NCBI GenBank assembly: GCA_013696385.1
Contig: JACCYR010000107.1
Location: forward strand, 1-7,611
Length of the DNA: 7,611 bases
Direction: 5' to 3'
DNA from: Acidobacteriota bacterium
GTDB lineage: Bacteria; Acidobacteriota; Blastocatellia; Pyrinomonadales; Pyrinomonadaceae
Part shown: positions 1-6,046 of the stretch, piece by piece
Layout: every line of letters begins with the position of its first letter
How positions within the stretch are numbered: the stretch's first letter is position 1
Translations under genes and position numbers: made by a program
The notes under the pieces: generated by a model
The model's database searches: none
What the model saw: only the letters and a program-made list of their open reading frames with translations
Told to the model about the DNA's origin: nothing

Positions 1-1379
1 TTTCCTTGCTTGCTCAAGATTTTCTGCCGGAACTTGTTCGCCGCGTCAAACCTTCGGCGGTCGCAATTGAAACTTTCGACGCGCGAGGAGCGACGCTTTC
101 ACGCGGAAGCGGGTTTTTTATTTCCAAAGATAAAATTATCACCAACCGACATGTTATCGAAAAATCAAATCGTGTTGAAGTTCATTTGATGAACGGCAAA
201 AAATTTACGGCTCGCGGAGTTTTGGCAATTGACGGCGAAGGCGATTTGGCGTTGCTGCAGGTTAATGTGCCGGAAGGCGATGCTGTTCCGCTTCAGATTG
301 TCCGCACCGTGCCGCAGGAAGGCGAATCAATCGTTGTAGTCGGCAATCCTTTTGGTTTGGAAGGCTCGGTTTCCAACGGCATTGTTTCCGCCGTGCGGGA
401 AATTCCGGGTTATGGCAAAATCATCCAAATCACCGCGCCAATCTCCCCGGGTTCGAGCGGTTCGCCCGTCGTCAATATGCTCGGACAGGTTATCGGCGTG
501 GCGACACTGCAAGCTGCCGAAGGTCAAAGCCTGAATTTTGCCGTTCCGAGTGAGAGAATTTCGCAACTGAAAATCGGCGCACTACAAACCTTTTCATCGC
601 TTAACTCTGAATCGCAAAAAAATAAACGCGCTGCCGCTCAAAGTTTATATTCGCAAGGTTTAGGCATTTTATCGCGCGACGATTATGCGCATGCCGCAAC
701 TTATTTTGAAAAAGCCGCCGAGATTGACCCGAATTATGCTGAGGCTTGGTATCAGGCAGGATATTGTTACGGAATGCTCGGACGACACACCGACGCGCTC
801 AGGGCGACAAGACAAGCGGCAAAACTTCGCCCCGAATGGTCGGAAACATATGTCAATATCGGCGCGTCGAGTTTCGCGCTCGGACAATATAAAGATGCGG
901 CGGAGGCTTACAAACAAGCCGTTAAAATTGACGCAAACAATGCCGACACGCAATACGCGCTTGGACTTTCGCTTAATAAATTAGGTCGGACGGATGAAGA
1001 AATTCTCGCGTATAAACGCGCTTTAACTCTTAAACCGGATTATGCCAACGCTTACGAACTGCTTGGTTCAGCCTATTTCAAGCAAAAAAAATATGCCGAA
1101 TCGCTCGCCGCATTCGAGCAGTTAAAAACTTACAAACCGGACGCGAAAACTTATAATTATCTGGGTGAAAACTATTTTGAGCTAGGAAAAACCGAAGAAA
1201 GTGTTGATGCTTTTAACAATGCCGTCAGCTATAATTCCAACTTTGAAAAGGCGCGTTTTAATCTCGGGCGTGCATATCTCAAACTCGGCAACCGTGATTC
1301 CGCGATGATTCAATACGAAATTCTGCGAAACAGCAAATCCGATTGGGCGGACAGACTTTTGGTTTTACTAAATCCGTGA
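1..1379 (+). CDS. HtrA/DegP-type trypsin-like serine protease with C-terminal TPR repeats (5' partial)
   Basis: Secreted or periplasmic-type serine endopeptidase fused to a protein-interaction domain. Residues are counted from the TTG codon at position 6. A trypsin-like domain spans about 8-190, with catalytic His49 (in ITNRHVIE), Asp80 (in GEGDLALL) and Ser151 (in SPGSSGSPV), plus the HtrA-like GNPFGLEGSVSNGIVS stretch. Seven TPR units of about 34 residues follow, from about 211 to 446, each with the expected A/Y/G and ..P[DNE] pattern. There is no PDZ domain; the TPRs take its place. The frame is open to the window edge, and the residues before the protease domain (S-L-L-A-Q-D) look like the end of a signal peptide. 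The true start is therefore probably upstream and the TTG is unlikely to be it. The likely role is envelope protein quality control or processing of a TPR-bound partner (inference). The family call is secure; the substrate is unknown. Confidence 0.93.
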   Translation, partial: SLLAQDFLPELVRRVKPSAVAIETFDARGATLSRGSGFFISKDKIITNRHVIEKSNRVEVHLMNGKKFTARGVLAIDGEGDLALLQVNVPEGDAVPLQIVRTVPQEGESIVVVGNPFGLEGSVSNGIVSAVREIPGYGKIIQITAPISPGSSGSPVVNMLGQVIGVATLQAAEGQSLNFAVPSERISQLKIGALQTFSSLNSESQKNKRAAAQSLYSQGLGILSRDDYAHAATYFEKAAEIDPNYAEAWYQAGYCYGMLGRHTDALRATRQAAKLRPEWSETYVNIGASSFALGQYKDAAEAYKQAVKIDANNADTQYALGLSLNKLGRTDEEILAYKRALTLKPDYANAYELLGSAYFKQKKYAESLAAFEQLKTYKPDAKTYNYLGENYFELGKTEESVDAFNNAVSYNSNFEKARFNLGRAYLKLGNRDSAMIQYEILRNSKSDWADRLLVLLNP

Positions 1380-1423
1380 ACTCTCTTTTCTCTTTGTTTT
1401 GCTGCTAATTTGGAGAAATTGAC

Positions 1424-1457
1424 AGACTTAAGCCGTCATCTTTGACTAGTCTTTTTT
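1424..1457 (+). terminator. Weak candidate terminator after the protease gene
   Basis: AGACT at 1424-1428 can pair with AGTCT at 1448-1452, and a run of T follows immediately (1453-1457). The stem is only 5 bp with a 19-nt loop, so this is a weak call. The stronger hairpin at 1539-1565 may be what actually stops this transcript. Confidence 0.2.
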
Positions 1458-1529
1458 CGACAATTTTAATTGATTCTATTTTATCTTCGCGTTGGCATTC
1501 CTTTAAGGTTGGAAAACAAGAATTGATTT

Positions 1530-1572
1530 AAGAGAAAAAGGCTTGCCGAATATCAAACAAAGCCTCTTTCTT
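1530..1572 (-). terminator. Intrinsic terminator of the FG-GAP gene, possibly bidirectional
   Basis: On the minus strand the stem AGGCTT(T)G / CAAGCCT (plus-strand arms 1558-1565 and 1539-1545) has 7 bp with one bulged T and a 12-nt loop. It is followed at once by TTTTTCTCTT, a classic U-tract. It lies 22 bp past the stop codon of the minus-strand gene. On the plus strand the same stem is followed by CTTTCTTTAATTT, so it could also stop readthrough from the convergent protease gene. Confidence 0.6.
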
Positions 1573-1587
1573 TAATTTCAAAGCTAA

Positions 1588-2613
1588 TTAACGAACAAAA
1601 ACATTCGGTATCGGAATATCACTTCCAAAACCAAACGGTTGTGCCAAAAAACCTTCGGTTGAGCGTTGCAGATACCAAATGCCGGTCGCAGGTCGGAACA
1701 CCGCAATGTCGGCTTTCCCGTCGCCGTCATAATCTGCCGGAACAGGCTTGTCATCGGAAAGTCCGAACTTCATTGCATTAAAAGAACCGTCGCTGCTGTT
1801 AATGCGATACCAAAAGCCGTCTGACGGACGAAAAACCGCAATATCAGCTTTCCCGTCGCCATCATAATCAGCCGGAACGAGTCTATCGGTCGGGAGTCCG
1901 AAACGCTCGACTCTCATTGCACCGTTTGAACTTTGTAAAATAAACCAAATGCCAACCTCGGTACTGCCAGGAAAAGTGAGGTATCGATAGACTGCTAAAT
2001 CAGCTTTCCCATCGCCGTCGTAATCTGCCGGAACTTTTCTGTCGACGTTAGTTCCCCATTGTCTAACGACTCTGGAATCGCTCGAACTTTGCAAAATTAT
2101 GAAATTACTCGGTGCTGGAACATAGTCTTGTAAATCACAAACTGCTAAATCGGTTTTACCGTCGCCGTCGTAGTCGGCAGGCACTGATACATCCAAGCGA
2201 AAGAATGAGGTTATTCCCCACTGTCTAGCAAAAAAGTTATTATCCGAGCTTCTGAGAATATACCAAGTGTTGTTGACACTACCACCAGTACTTGGTAAAA
2301 CACCTTTTCGATAAACTGCCAAATCGGTTTTTCCGTCGCCATCATAATCTCCCGGCACAAGCGCATCAGTTCCTAATCCCCATTGAATAGACGAATATCC
2401 GCCTGAGCTATTCATGATATACCAGAAACCATTCGACGGACGGAACACCGAAATGTCTGATTTGCCATCGCCATCAAAATCTGCAACCGGGTTTCGATTC
2501 GTATTTGCATCGTTGGTTGCCGATACTGCGGCGGCAGTCAGAAAACCGAGCAAGATACCAGAAAATATCAGTAACACTCGACTGATATAAAATTTGCGAG
2601 TTTGACTATTCAT
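1588..2613 (-). CDS. Secreted FG-GAP/VCBS-type repeat protein with six DGDGK calcium-loop repeats
   Basis: 341-residue exported protein. Residues 1-32 form a signal peptide: a basic start (MNSQTRKFYISR), a hydrophobic core (VLLIFSGILLGFLTAAA) and likely cleavage after A-V-S-A. Six repeats follow, with D-x-DGDGK cores near residues 45-51, 89-95, 147-153, 197-203, 249-255 and 294-300. Each core is followed by (S/A/T)DxAV(F/Y) and then a W-(Y/F)-x-(I/L)-x-(S)S strand and a (Q/R)(W/F)G strand. The DxDxDG pattern is a typical Ca2+-binding loop of FG-GAP/integrin-alpha-like beta-propellers. The chain ends in a half-repeat (FGFGSDIPIPNVF) that could close a propeller ring. No C-terminal anchor or sorting domain is seen. 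The start is fixed by a GGAGG 8 nt upstream and by the signal peptide. It is probably a surface or secreted binding or structural protein; partner and function are unknown. It is monocistronic, with its own terminator. Confidence 0.88.
   Translation of the reverse strand: MNSQTRKFYISRVLLIFSGILLGFLTAAAVSATNDANTNRNPVADFDGDGKSDISVFRPSNGFWYIMNSSGGYSSIQWGLGTDALVPGDYDGDGKTDLAVYRKGVLPSTGGSVNNTWYILRSSDNNFFARQWGITSFFRLDVSVPADYDGDGKTDLAVCDLQDYVPAPSNFIILQSSSDSRVVRQWGTNVDRKVPADYDGDGKADLAVYRYLTFPGSTEVGIWFILQSSNGAMRVERFGLPTDRLVPADYDGDGKADIAVFRPSDGFWYRINSSDGSFNAMKFGLSDDKPVPADYDGDGKADIAVFRPATGIWYLQRSTEGFLAQPFGFGSDIPIPNVFVR
1704..2490 (-). repeat. Six intragenic direct repeats encoding the DGDGK modules
   Basis: About 35-40 nt similar blocks (plus-strand consensus near tttcccgtcgccgtcataat) recur near 1705-1743, 1838-1880, 1997-2036, 2145-2185, 2320-2358 and 2454-2490, at intervals of about 135-175 bp. 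They diverge mostly at third codon positions, which points to an old, selected protein repeat rather than recent duplication. They could support recombination that changes repeat number. Confidence 0.75.
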
Positions 2614-2621
2614 AACCTAAA

Positions 2622-2626
2622 CCTCC
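2622..2626 (-). promoter_or_regulatory. Shine-Dalgarno site GGAGG of the FG-GAP gene
   Basis: The minus strand reads GGAGG, then 8 nt, then ATG at 2613. This is the strongest ribosome binding site in the window and fixes the start codon. Confidence 0.75.
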
Positions 2627-2884
2627 GATAAATTTTTATGATATCCGAGAATGACAATTATGTGTTTAATATAGCTTGAATTTTATCAAGACGTAAAGAC
2701 AAAAAATTCATTTGTCGTCTGGTTAAGAAACCACTGGATTGAAAAATGCATTTAGAAACACGATTGATTTTTACATCGAAGTTTGCGAAAGGACAGAACA
2801 CAAACACCAACGAATAGGGCAAAGAAGTGATTTAAAATGCCATAAAATAAAACCTCTGTGCGTAAAAATACATAAATTTGTTAT
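2627..2884. other. AT-rich intergenic region without a gene
   Basis: This 258-bp stretch lies between the stop of larB and the FG-GAP gene leader. Apart from the candidate promoter at 2668-2697 I see no coding signal, tRNA or GC-rich hairpin. No clear terminator follows larB, so larB transcription may run on toward the FG-GAP gene, which has the same orientation. The 98-codon open frame at 2739-3035 overlaps larB antisense and has no family features. Confidence 0.5.
2668..2697 (-). promoter_or_regulatory. Candidate sigma70-type promoter of the FG-GAP gene with a dyad in its spacer
   Basis: On the minus strand TTTACG (2692-2697) and TATATT (2668-2673, 5 of 6 to TATAAT) are 18 nt apart and end about 55 nt upstream of the start codon. 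The spacer holds the dyad CTTGA-N6-TCAAG (2675-2690), which could be a repressor or activator site. The -35 match is only moderate, so this is tentative. Confidence 0.3.
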
Positions 2885-3649
2885 TCAAACTGTTTTGTCT
2901 TCCCAACGGCGGTTTATTAAACTTGCGACAAAACCTGCGCCGAAACCGTTGTCAATGTTGACAACCGTAACATTTGACGCGCAGGAATTGAGCATTCCTA
3001 AAAGCGCGGCGAGACCGTTAAAAGACGCGCCGTAACCGATGCTTGTCGGCACGGCGATAACTGGAACTTTGACTAGCCCGCCGACAACCGACGGCAACGC
3101 GCCTTCCATTCCCGCAACGACGACGACGACACGCGAATTTTGCAAAGTCTCGCGTTCCACCAAAATCCGATGAATTACCGCAACGCCCGCGTCCCAGATT
3201 CTTTTCACGCGATTGCCCATCGTTTCTGCCGTTAATGCAGCTTCTTCGGCAATCGGAATATCGCTTGTTCCGGCTGTTACGACCGCAATTTCACCGACTC
3301 CAAGTTCGGTTTTATCACGCCAAACGCGGATTAATTTTGCTGAATCGTGCCATTCGGATTCGGTATAGACGTTGCGAATTTCGCCGAAAATGTTGGCTGT
3401 CGTGTGCGTAATCAAAACATTCGGCGTGCGGGCGACGAGGCATTCAAAAATTCCCAAAATTTGCTCTCGCGTTTTTCCCTGCCCGAAAATTACTTCGGGA
3501 AAACCTTGCCGCCCGGCGCGTGCGTGGTCAACTCTAGCGTAACCGATGTCTTCATATGAAAGATTTTTTAGTTTGGCGGTTGCTTCGTCAGTTGAAATTT
3601 TTCCGTTGGTATGAGATACCAAAATCTCTTGAATCTCGCTTGTTTTCAT
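2885..3649 (-). CDS. larB: Nickel pincer cofactor biosynthesis protein LarB (NaAD carboxylase/hydrolase)
   Basis: 254 residues, the usual length for LarB. The family enzyme carboxylates the pyridinium ring of nicotinic acid adenine dinucleotide and releases AMP, giving pyridinium-3,5-dicarboxylate mononucleotide, the first step to the nickel-pincer cofactor of lactate racemase and relatives. An N-terminal helical region (1-35) is followed by the LarB signature YARVDHARAGRQGFPEVIF (37-55) and GQGKT. The C-terminal half is PurE-like: VVTAGTSDIPIAEEA (123-137), VVAGMEGALPSVVGG (177-191), PTSIGYGASFNG (201-212) and NIDNGFGAGF (231-240). Cys223 in LNSCAS matches the cysteine known to bind the substrate covalently in Lactiplantibacillus LarB. 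No larC, larE or larA is in the window. There is no Shine-Dalgarno; a -10-like TAGAAT lies 6 nt before the ATG. Confidence 0.93.
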   Translation of the reverse strand: MKTSEIQEILVSHTNGKISTDEATAKLKNLSYEDIGYARVDHARAGRQGFPEVIFGQGKTREQILGIFECLVARTPNVLITHTTANIFGEIRNVYTESEWHDSAKLIRVWRDKTELGVGEIAVVTAGTSDIPIAEEAALTAETMGNRVKRIWDAGVAVIHRILVERETLQNSRVVVVVAGMEGALPSVVGGLVKVPVIAVPTSIGYGASFNGLAALLGMLNSCASNVTVVNIDNGFGAGFVASLINRRWEDKTV

Positions 3650-3655
3650 AAATTT

Positions 3656-3684
3656 ATTCTAACTGCTCACATTCTTTAAAACAA
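3656..3684 (-). promoter_or_regulatory. Candidate promoter of larB placed for a leaderless mRNA
   Basis: On the minus strand TTGTTT (3679-3684), a 17-nt spacer and TAGAAT (3656-3661, 5 of 6 to TATAAT) end 6 nt before the larB ATG. A transcript starting the usual 6-8 nt downstream of the -10 would begin at or next to the start codon. That fits the absence of a Shine-Dalgarno. The -35 match is weak. Confidence 0.35.
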
Positions 3685-3710
3685 AAAACGATGAATTTCT
3701 TACCGCTCTT

Positions 3711-3796
3711 TGCAAGCCGAATTTTGCAGGAGTAACATTACCGTGAGGACAGCCTTCCAAAAAATACAAGTTATGGAAGCCGGGAAGGCAAGGCTT
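3711..3796. repeat. Nested inverted-repeat element, possible dispersed repeat or structured RNA
   Basis: A perfect 7-bp inverted repeat, GCCTTCC (3752-3758) / GGAAGGC (3783-3789), is enclosed by AAGCC (3714-3718) / GGCTT (3792-3796). A competing 5-bp hairpin TGCAA / TTGCA lies at 3711-3728. GGAA at 3775-3778 gives an alternative partner for TTCC. The block is more G+C-rich than the AT-rich DNA around it. It does not fit the consensus of a riboswitch class I can recall. It could be a REP/MITE-type palindromic repeat or a leader RNA for asnB. Confidence 0.35.
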
Positions 3797-3943
3797 TGGG
3801 TTTTGCTAAGATGTTGGACATTTGACTATTTGTTTTTCAATGATCCAAAATTGAATAAAATTTGGAATGTATTTCAACGCGTTTTCCTTTTCAGGTTTCC
3901 CAAAAACTTTCAGCCGAAAATTATTAACTTCAAATATAAAAAC

Positions 3944-3970
3944 TTGACTTCGATTTTCGATTAATAAAAC
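3944..3970 (+). promoter_or_regulatory. Weak candidate promoter of asnB
   Basis: TTGACT (3944-3949) and TAAAAC (3965-3970) are 15 nt apart, and the -10-like box again ends 6 nt before the ATG. The spacing is short and the -10 matches only 4 of 6, so confidence is low. As with larB, no Shine-Dalgarno is present before the start. Confidence 0.2.
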
Positions 3971-3976
3971 AAATAA

Positions 3977-5962
3977 ATGTGTGGAATAACAGGTTGGGCA
4001 AATTTAGACGCAAAAAGCTGTGTGCCAGATCACAGTAAAGCCGTTTTGCACCAAATGTGTAATTGGATGAAACATCGCGGTCCCGATTCGGAAGGTTTAT
4101 GGCTCGATAGCGGAGTTGCGCTCGGAATGCGGCGGCTTTCCATCATTGATTTGCACACAGGCGAACAGCCTGTTTATAGCGAAGATAAATCAATTGTCGT
4201 CGTGATGAACGGCGAGCTTTATAATTTTCGGGAAATAAGACAAGACTTAGAAAAACGCGGACACAAATTTGAAACACAAACCGACACGGAAATTTTGCCG
4301 CATTTGTATGAAGAATACGGCGAAGAACTCGTCGAACATCTCAACGGAATGTTTGCCTTTGCTCTGTGGGACAAACGCCAGCAGAAACTTTTATTAGCGC
4401 GGGATAGATTTGGCGAAAAACCGCTTTATTACGGTGTGTTTGGGGGGAAATTGATTTTCGCTTCCGAGCCGAAAGTTTTATTGGAAAATCCATCGGTCAA
4501 ACCTGAAATCAACACGGACGCATTACGCCAATACCTTTCGTTTGATTATGTTCCCGCACCCGCTTCGATCTACAAAGGTATTTTAAAATTACCGTCAGCG
4601 CATCTTTTAATTTTAGAAAAAGGTGAAATAAAAACGCGCCGTTATTGGAATTTGAGTTGGCAGAAAAATGGCGGAAACCCGCACGTCAGTAAGGAAGCAA
4701 ATCCTGAAAGCGGCGCACTAACTAACATGCGTGCTTCTGCATTGAGTTTTGAAAAAGCTGCCAAAGATTTGCGCGAATTGCTTGCCGATTCGGTCAGAAT
4801 GCGATTAGTTTCCGATGTTCCGCTTGGTATTTTGCTTTCGGGCGGAGTTGATTCTTCATCTGTTGCCGCGTTTGCCACGCAGTTTTCAACCGAAAAAGTC
4901 AAAACATTTTCCATTGGGTTTGAAGAAAATTCGTTTGACGAATCGAAGTTTGCGCGGGAAGTGGCGGCGCATCTCGGAACGGAACACTATGAAGAAAAAT
5001 TGAGCGTTGAAAAAGCGGCGGATTTGATTTCGGAGATTGGAACGTGGCTCGACGAACCGATGTCGGACGGTTCTTTATTGCCGACTTTTCTGCTCTCGCG
5101 TTTCGTTAGAAAGCACGTAACGGTTGCGCTTGGCGGCGACGGCGGCGACGAGATTTTTGCGGGTTATCCGATGTATTTCGGGCATAAATTGGCGCGTGTT
5201 TATGAGCAATTGCCGCGCTTTCTGCGAAGTGGTTTGATTGAGCCCGTCATCAATAATCTGCCTGTTTCGACAAAAAATCTTTCGTTTGATTACAAGGCAA
5301 AACGCTTTGTCGCGGCTTCAAAATACGACGTGGTTACGCGCCATCATTCGTGGTTTGGTTCGTTTTCGATTGACGCGCAAAGAGATTTATTATCAAAAGA
5401 CGTTTTGGCGCAAACTTCCGACGATATTTACGCTGACGCGAAAAATCTTTTGAAAATCTGCGATGCGGAAAATGAAATCGAACGGATGCAGTTTCTTGAT
5501 ATGAATTTTTATTTGGCGGAAGATATTCTCACCAAAGTTGACCGCGCTTCGATGGCGGTATCACTCGAAGTTCGCGCGCCGTTTCTTGACCCGCGAGTCG
5601 CACAATTTGCCGCGAGCCTGCCGCTTGAATATAAACTCAGAGGCAGCAAGGGCAAATATATTTTGAAAAAAGCTGTCGAGCCGCTCCTTCCAAAATCAAT
5701 TCTGCAACGTCCGAAAAAAGGTTTCGGCATTCCGATTGCCGAATGGTTGAAAGGCAGATTGAATCCGCTTGCACACGATTTGCTTGCGCCCGACAGATTG
5801 AAAAATCAAGGTTTGTTTAATACTAATTACGTGCAGAAAATTCTTCTTGAACACGAACAAGGAAAGGCGAGTCATCACAAACAACTATGGACTTTGCTGG
5901 CTTTTCAGCTTTGGTTTGACAATTTTATGTCCGTTTCAAATTCTTCGGAAAATACAAAATGA
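3977..5962 (+). CDS. asnB: Asparagine synthetase, glutamine-hydrolysing
   Basis: 661-residue cytoplasmic enzyme: Asp + Gln + ATP gives Asn + Glu + AMP + PPi. The start is fixed because Cys2 (MCGITGW), which becomes the N-terminal nucleophile after Met removal, must follow the initiator. The class-II glutaminase domain (2 to about 215) shows MRRLSIIDL (51-59), MNGELYN (77-83) and Asp103. The synthetase domain (about 258-640) has the ATP pyrophosphatase loop SGGVDSS (288-294), GGDGGDEIFAGY (386-397), KVDRASM (520-526), LEVRAPFLD (530-538) and RPKKGFGIP (578-586). All key residues are present, so it should be active. The linker between domains is about 20 residues longer than usual; residues 234-253 coincide with an imperfect palindrome in the DNA. 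It is longer than E. coli AsnB (554) but near the long bacterial subgroup. No capsule or exosortase genes adjoin it, so a role in Asn synthesis rather than glycan modification is the simpler reading. Confidence 0.93.
   Translation: MCGITGWANLDAKSCVPDHSKAVLHQMCNWMKHRGPDSEGLWLDSGVALGMRRLSIIDLHTGEQPVYSEDKSIVVVMNGELYNFREIRQDLEKRGHKFETQTDTEILPHLYEEYGEELVEHLNGMFAFALWDKRQQKLLLARDRFGEKPLYYGVFGGKLIFASEPKVLLENPSVKPEINTDALRQYLSFDYVPAPASIYKGILKLPSAHLLILEKGEIKTRRYWNLSWQKNGGNPHVSKEANPESGALTNMRASALSFEKAAKDLRELLADSVRMRLVSDVPLGILLSGGVDSSSVAAFATQFSTEKVKTFSIGFEENSFDESKFAREVAAHLGTEHYEEKLSVEKAADLISEIGTWLDEPMSDGSLLPTFLLSRFVRKHVTVALGGDGGDEIFAGYPMYFGHKLARVYEQLPRFLRSGLIEPVINNLPVSTKNLSFDYKAKRFVAASKYDVVTRHHSWFGSFSIDAQRDLLSKDVLAQTSDDIYADAKNLLKICDAENEIERMQFLDMNFYLAEDILTKVDRASMAVSLEVRAPFLDPRVAQFAASLPLEYKLRGSKGKYILKKAVEPLLPKSILQRPKKGFGIPIAEWLKGRLNPLAHDLLAPDRLKNQGLFNTNYVQKILLEHEQGKASHHKQLWTLLAFQLWFDNFMSVSNSSENTK
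4676..4735. repeat. 60-nt imperfect palindrome (REP/MITE-like) inserted in frame in asnB
   Basis: The left arm 4676-4693 (AACCCGCACGTCAGTAAG) and right arm 4718-4735 (CTAACTAACATGCGTGCT) are complementary at 13 of 18 positions without gaps, around a 24-nt centre. The 60 nt equal 20 codons and encode residues 234-253, just the length by which the interdomain linker seems too long. Its codons and amino acids (NPHVSKEANPESGALTNMRA) are unlike the conserved sequence on either side. This suggests a palindromic mobile repeat that landed in frame and has since drifted. Confidence 0.55.
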
Positions 5963-5989
5963 AAGTTGGAGTTTTTCAAATAAGTTTCC

Positions 5990-6013
5990 CGCCAAAACGC
6001 AAAAACGCAAAGA
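5990..6013. repeat. Short tandem repeat, three CGCAAAAA-like 8-mers
   Basis: CGCCAAAA (5990-5997), CGCAAAAA (5998-6005) and CGCAAAGA (6006-6013) are three contiguous 8-nt units in the asnB/tnpA gap. Similar CGCAAAGA-type runs occur between genes in many environmental bacterial genomes (recalled, not searched). Their function is unknown. Confidence 0.5.
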
Positions 6014-6023
6014 AAATAAATTT

Positions 6024-6044
6024 CCGCGCAGCAAGCTGACGCGG
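6024..6044. terminator. Right-end hairpin of the IS, also a likely terminator for asnB
   Basis: CCGCG (6024-6028) pairs with CGCGG (6040-6044), and the inner AG/CT pairs close a small loop, leaving a bulged base as in IS200/IS605 subterminal hairpins. On the plus strand the stem is followed by TTTTAAAA, and on the minus strand by an AT-rich stretch (AAATTTATTTTC). It can therefore act as a bidirectional terminator for asnB, which ends 61 bp upstream, and for tnpA. Which role came first cannot be decided here. Confidence 0.5.
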
Positions 6045-6046
6045 TT

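Larger units (their letters stand above)
3650..3976. other. 327-bp divergent intergenic region (larB / asnB)
   Basis: This region separates the divergent starts of larB and asnB. It contains the larB promoter candidate, an inverted-repeat cluster at 3711-3796, an AT-rich dyad TTCAAT-N8-ATTGAA at 3836-3855, and TTGACT boxes at 3822 and 3944. The open frame at 3710-3964 translates to a basic, aromatic-rich peptide without domain features and runs through the inverted repeats, so I do not call it a gene. Confidence 0.5.

Noticed and set aside
6..8. TTG at position 6 as the start of the protease
   Set aside because: The frame is open to the window edge and the first residues look like the tail of a signal peptide, so the start is most likely upstream.
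1705..2490. Regularly spaced similar blocks that could suggest a CRISPR array
   Set aside because: The spacing is 135-175 bp, the blocks are inside one long reading frame, and they encode the DGDGK modules.
2739..3035. 98-codon open frame antisense to the 3' end of larB
   Set aside because: About half lies opposite a well-supported gene and the rest is AT-rich noncoding DNA; no domain features.
3711..3796. Possible cobalamin or other known riboswitch upstream of asnB
   Set aside because: Short pieces (GGGAAGGC, AAGCC) resemble B12-box neighbours, but the conserved cores of the cobalamin, SAM, TPP, c-di-GMP and glutamine classes, as I remember them, are absent.
3710..3964. 84-codon open frame upstream of asnB
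   Set aside because: No ribosome binding site, no family features, and it runs through the inverted-repeat block. Its composition looks like translated intergenic DNA.
4642..5884. Several open frames of 60-90 codons on either strand within asnB (and similar ones inside hemB and the protease)
   Set aside because: They overlap well-conserved genes in other frames and show no ribosome binding sites or domain features.
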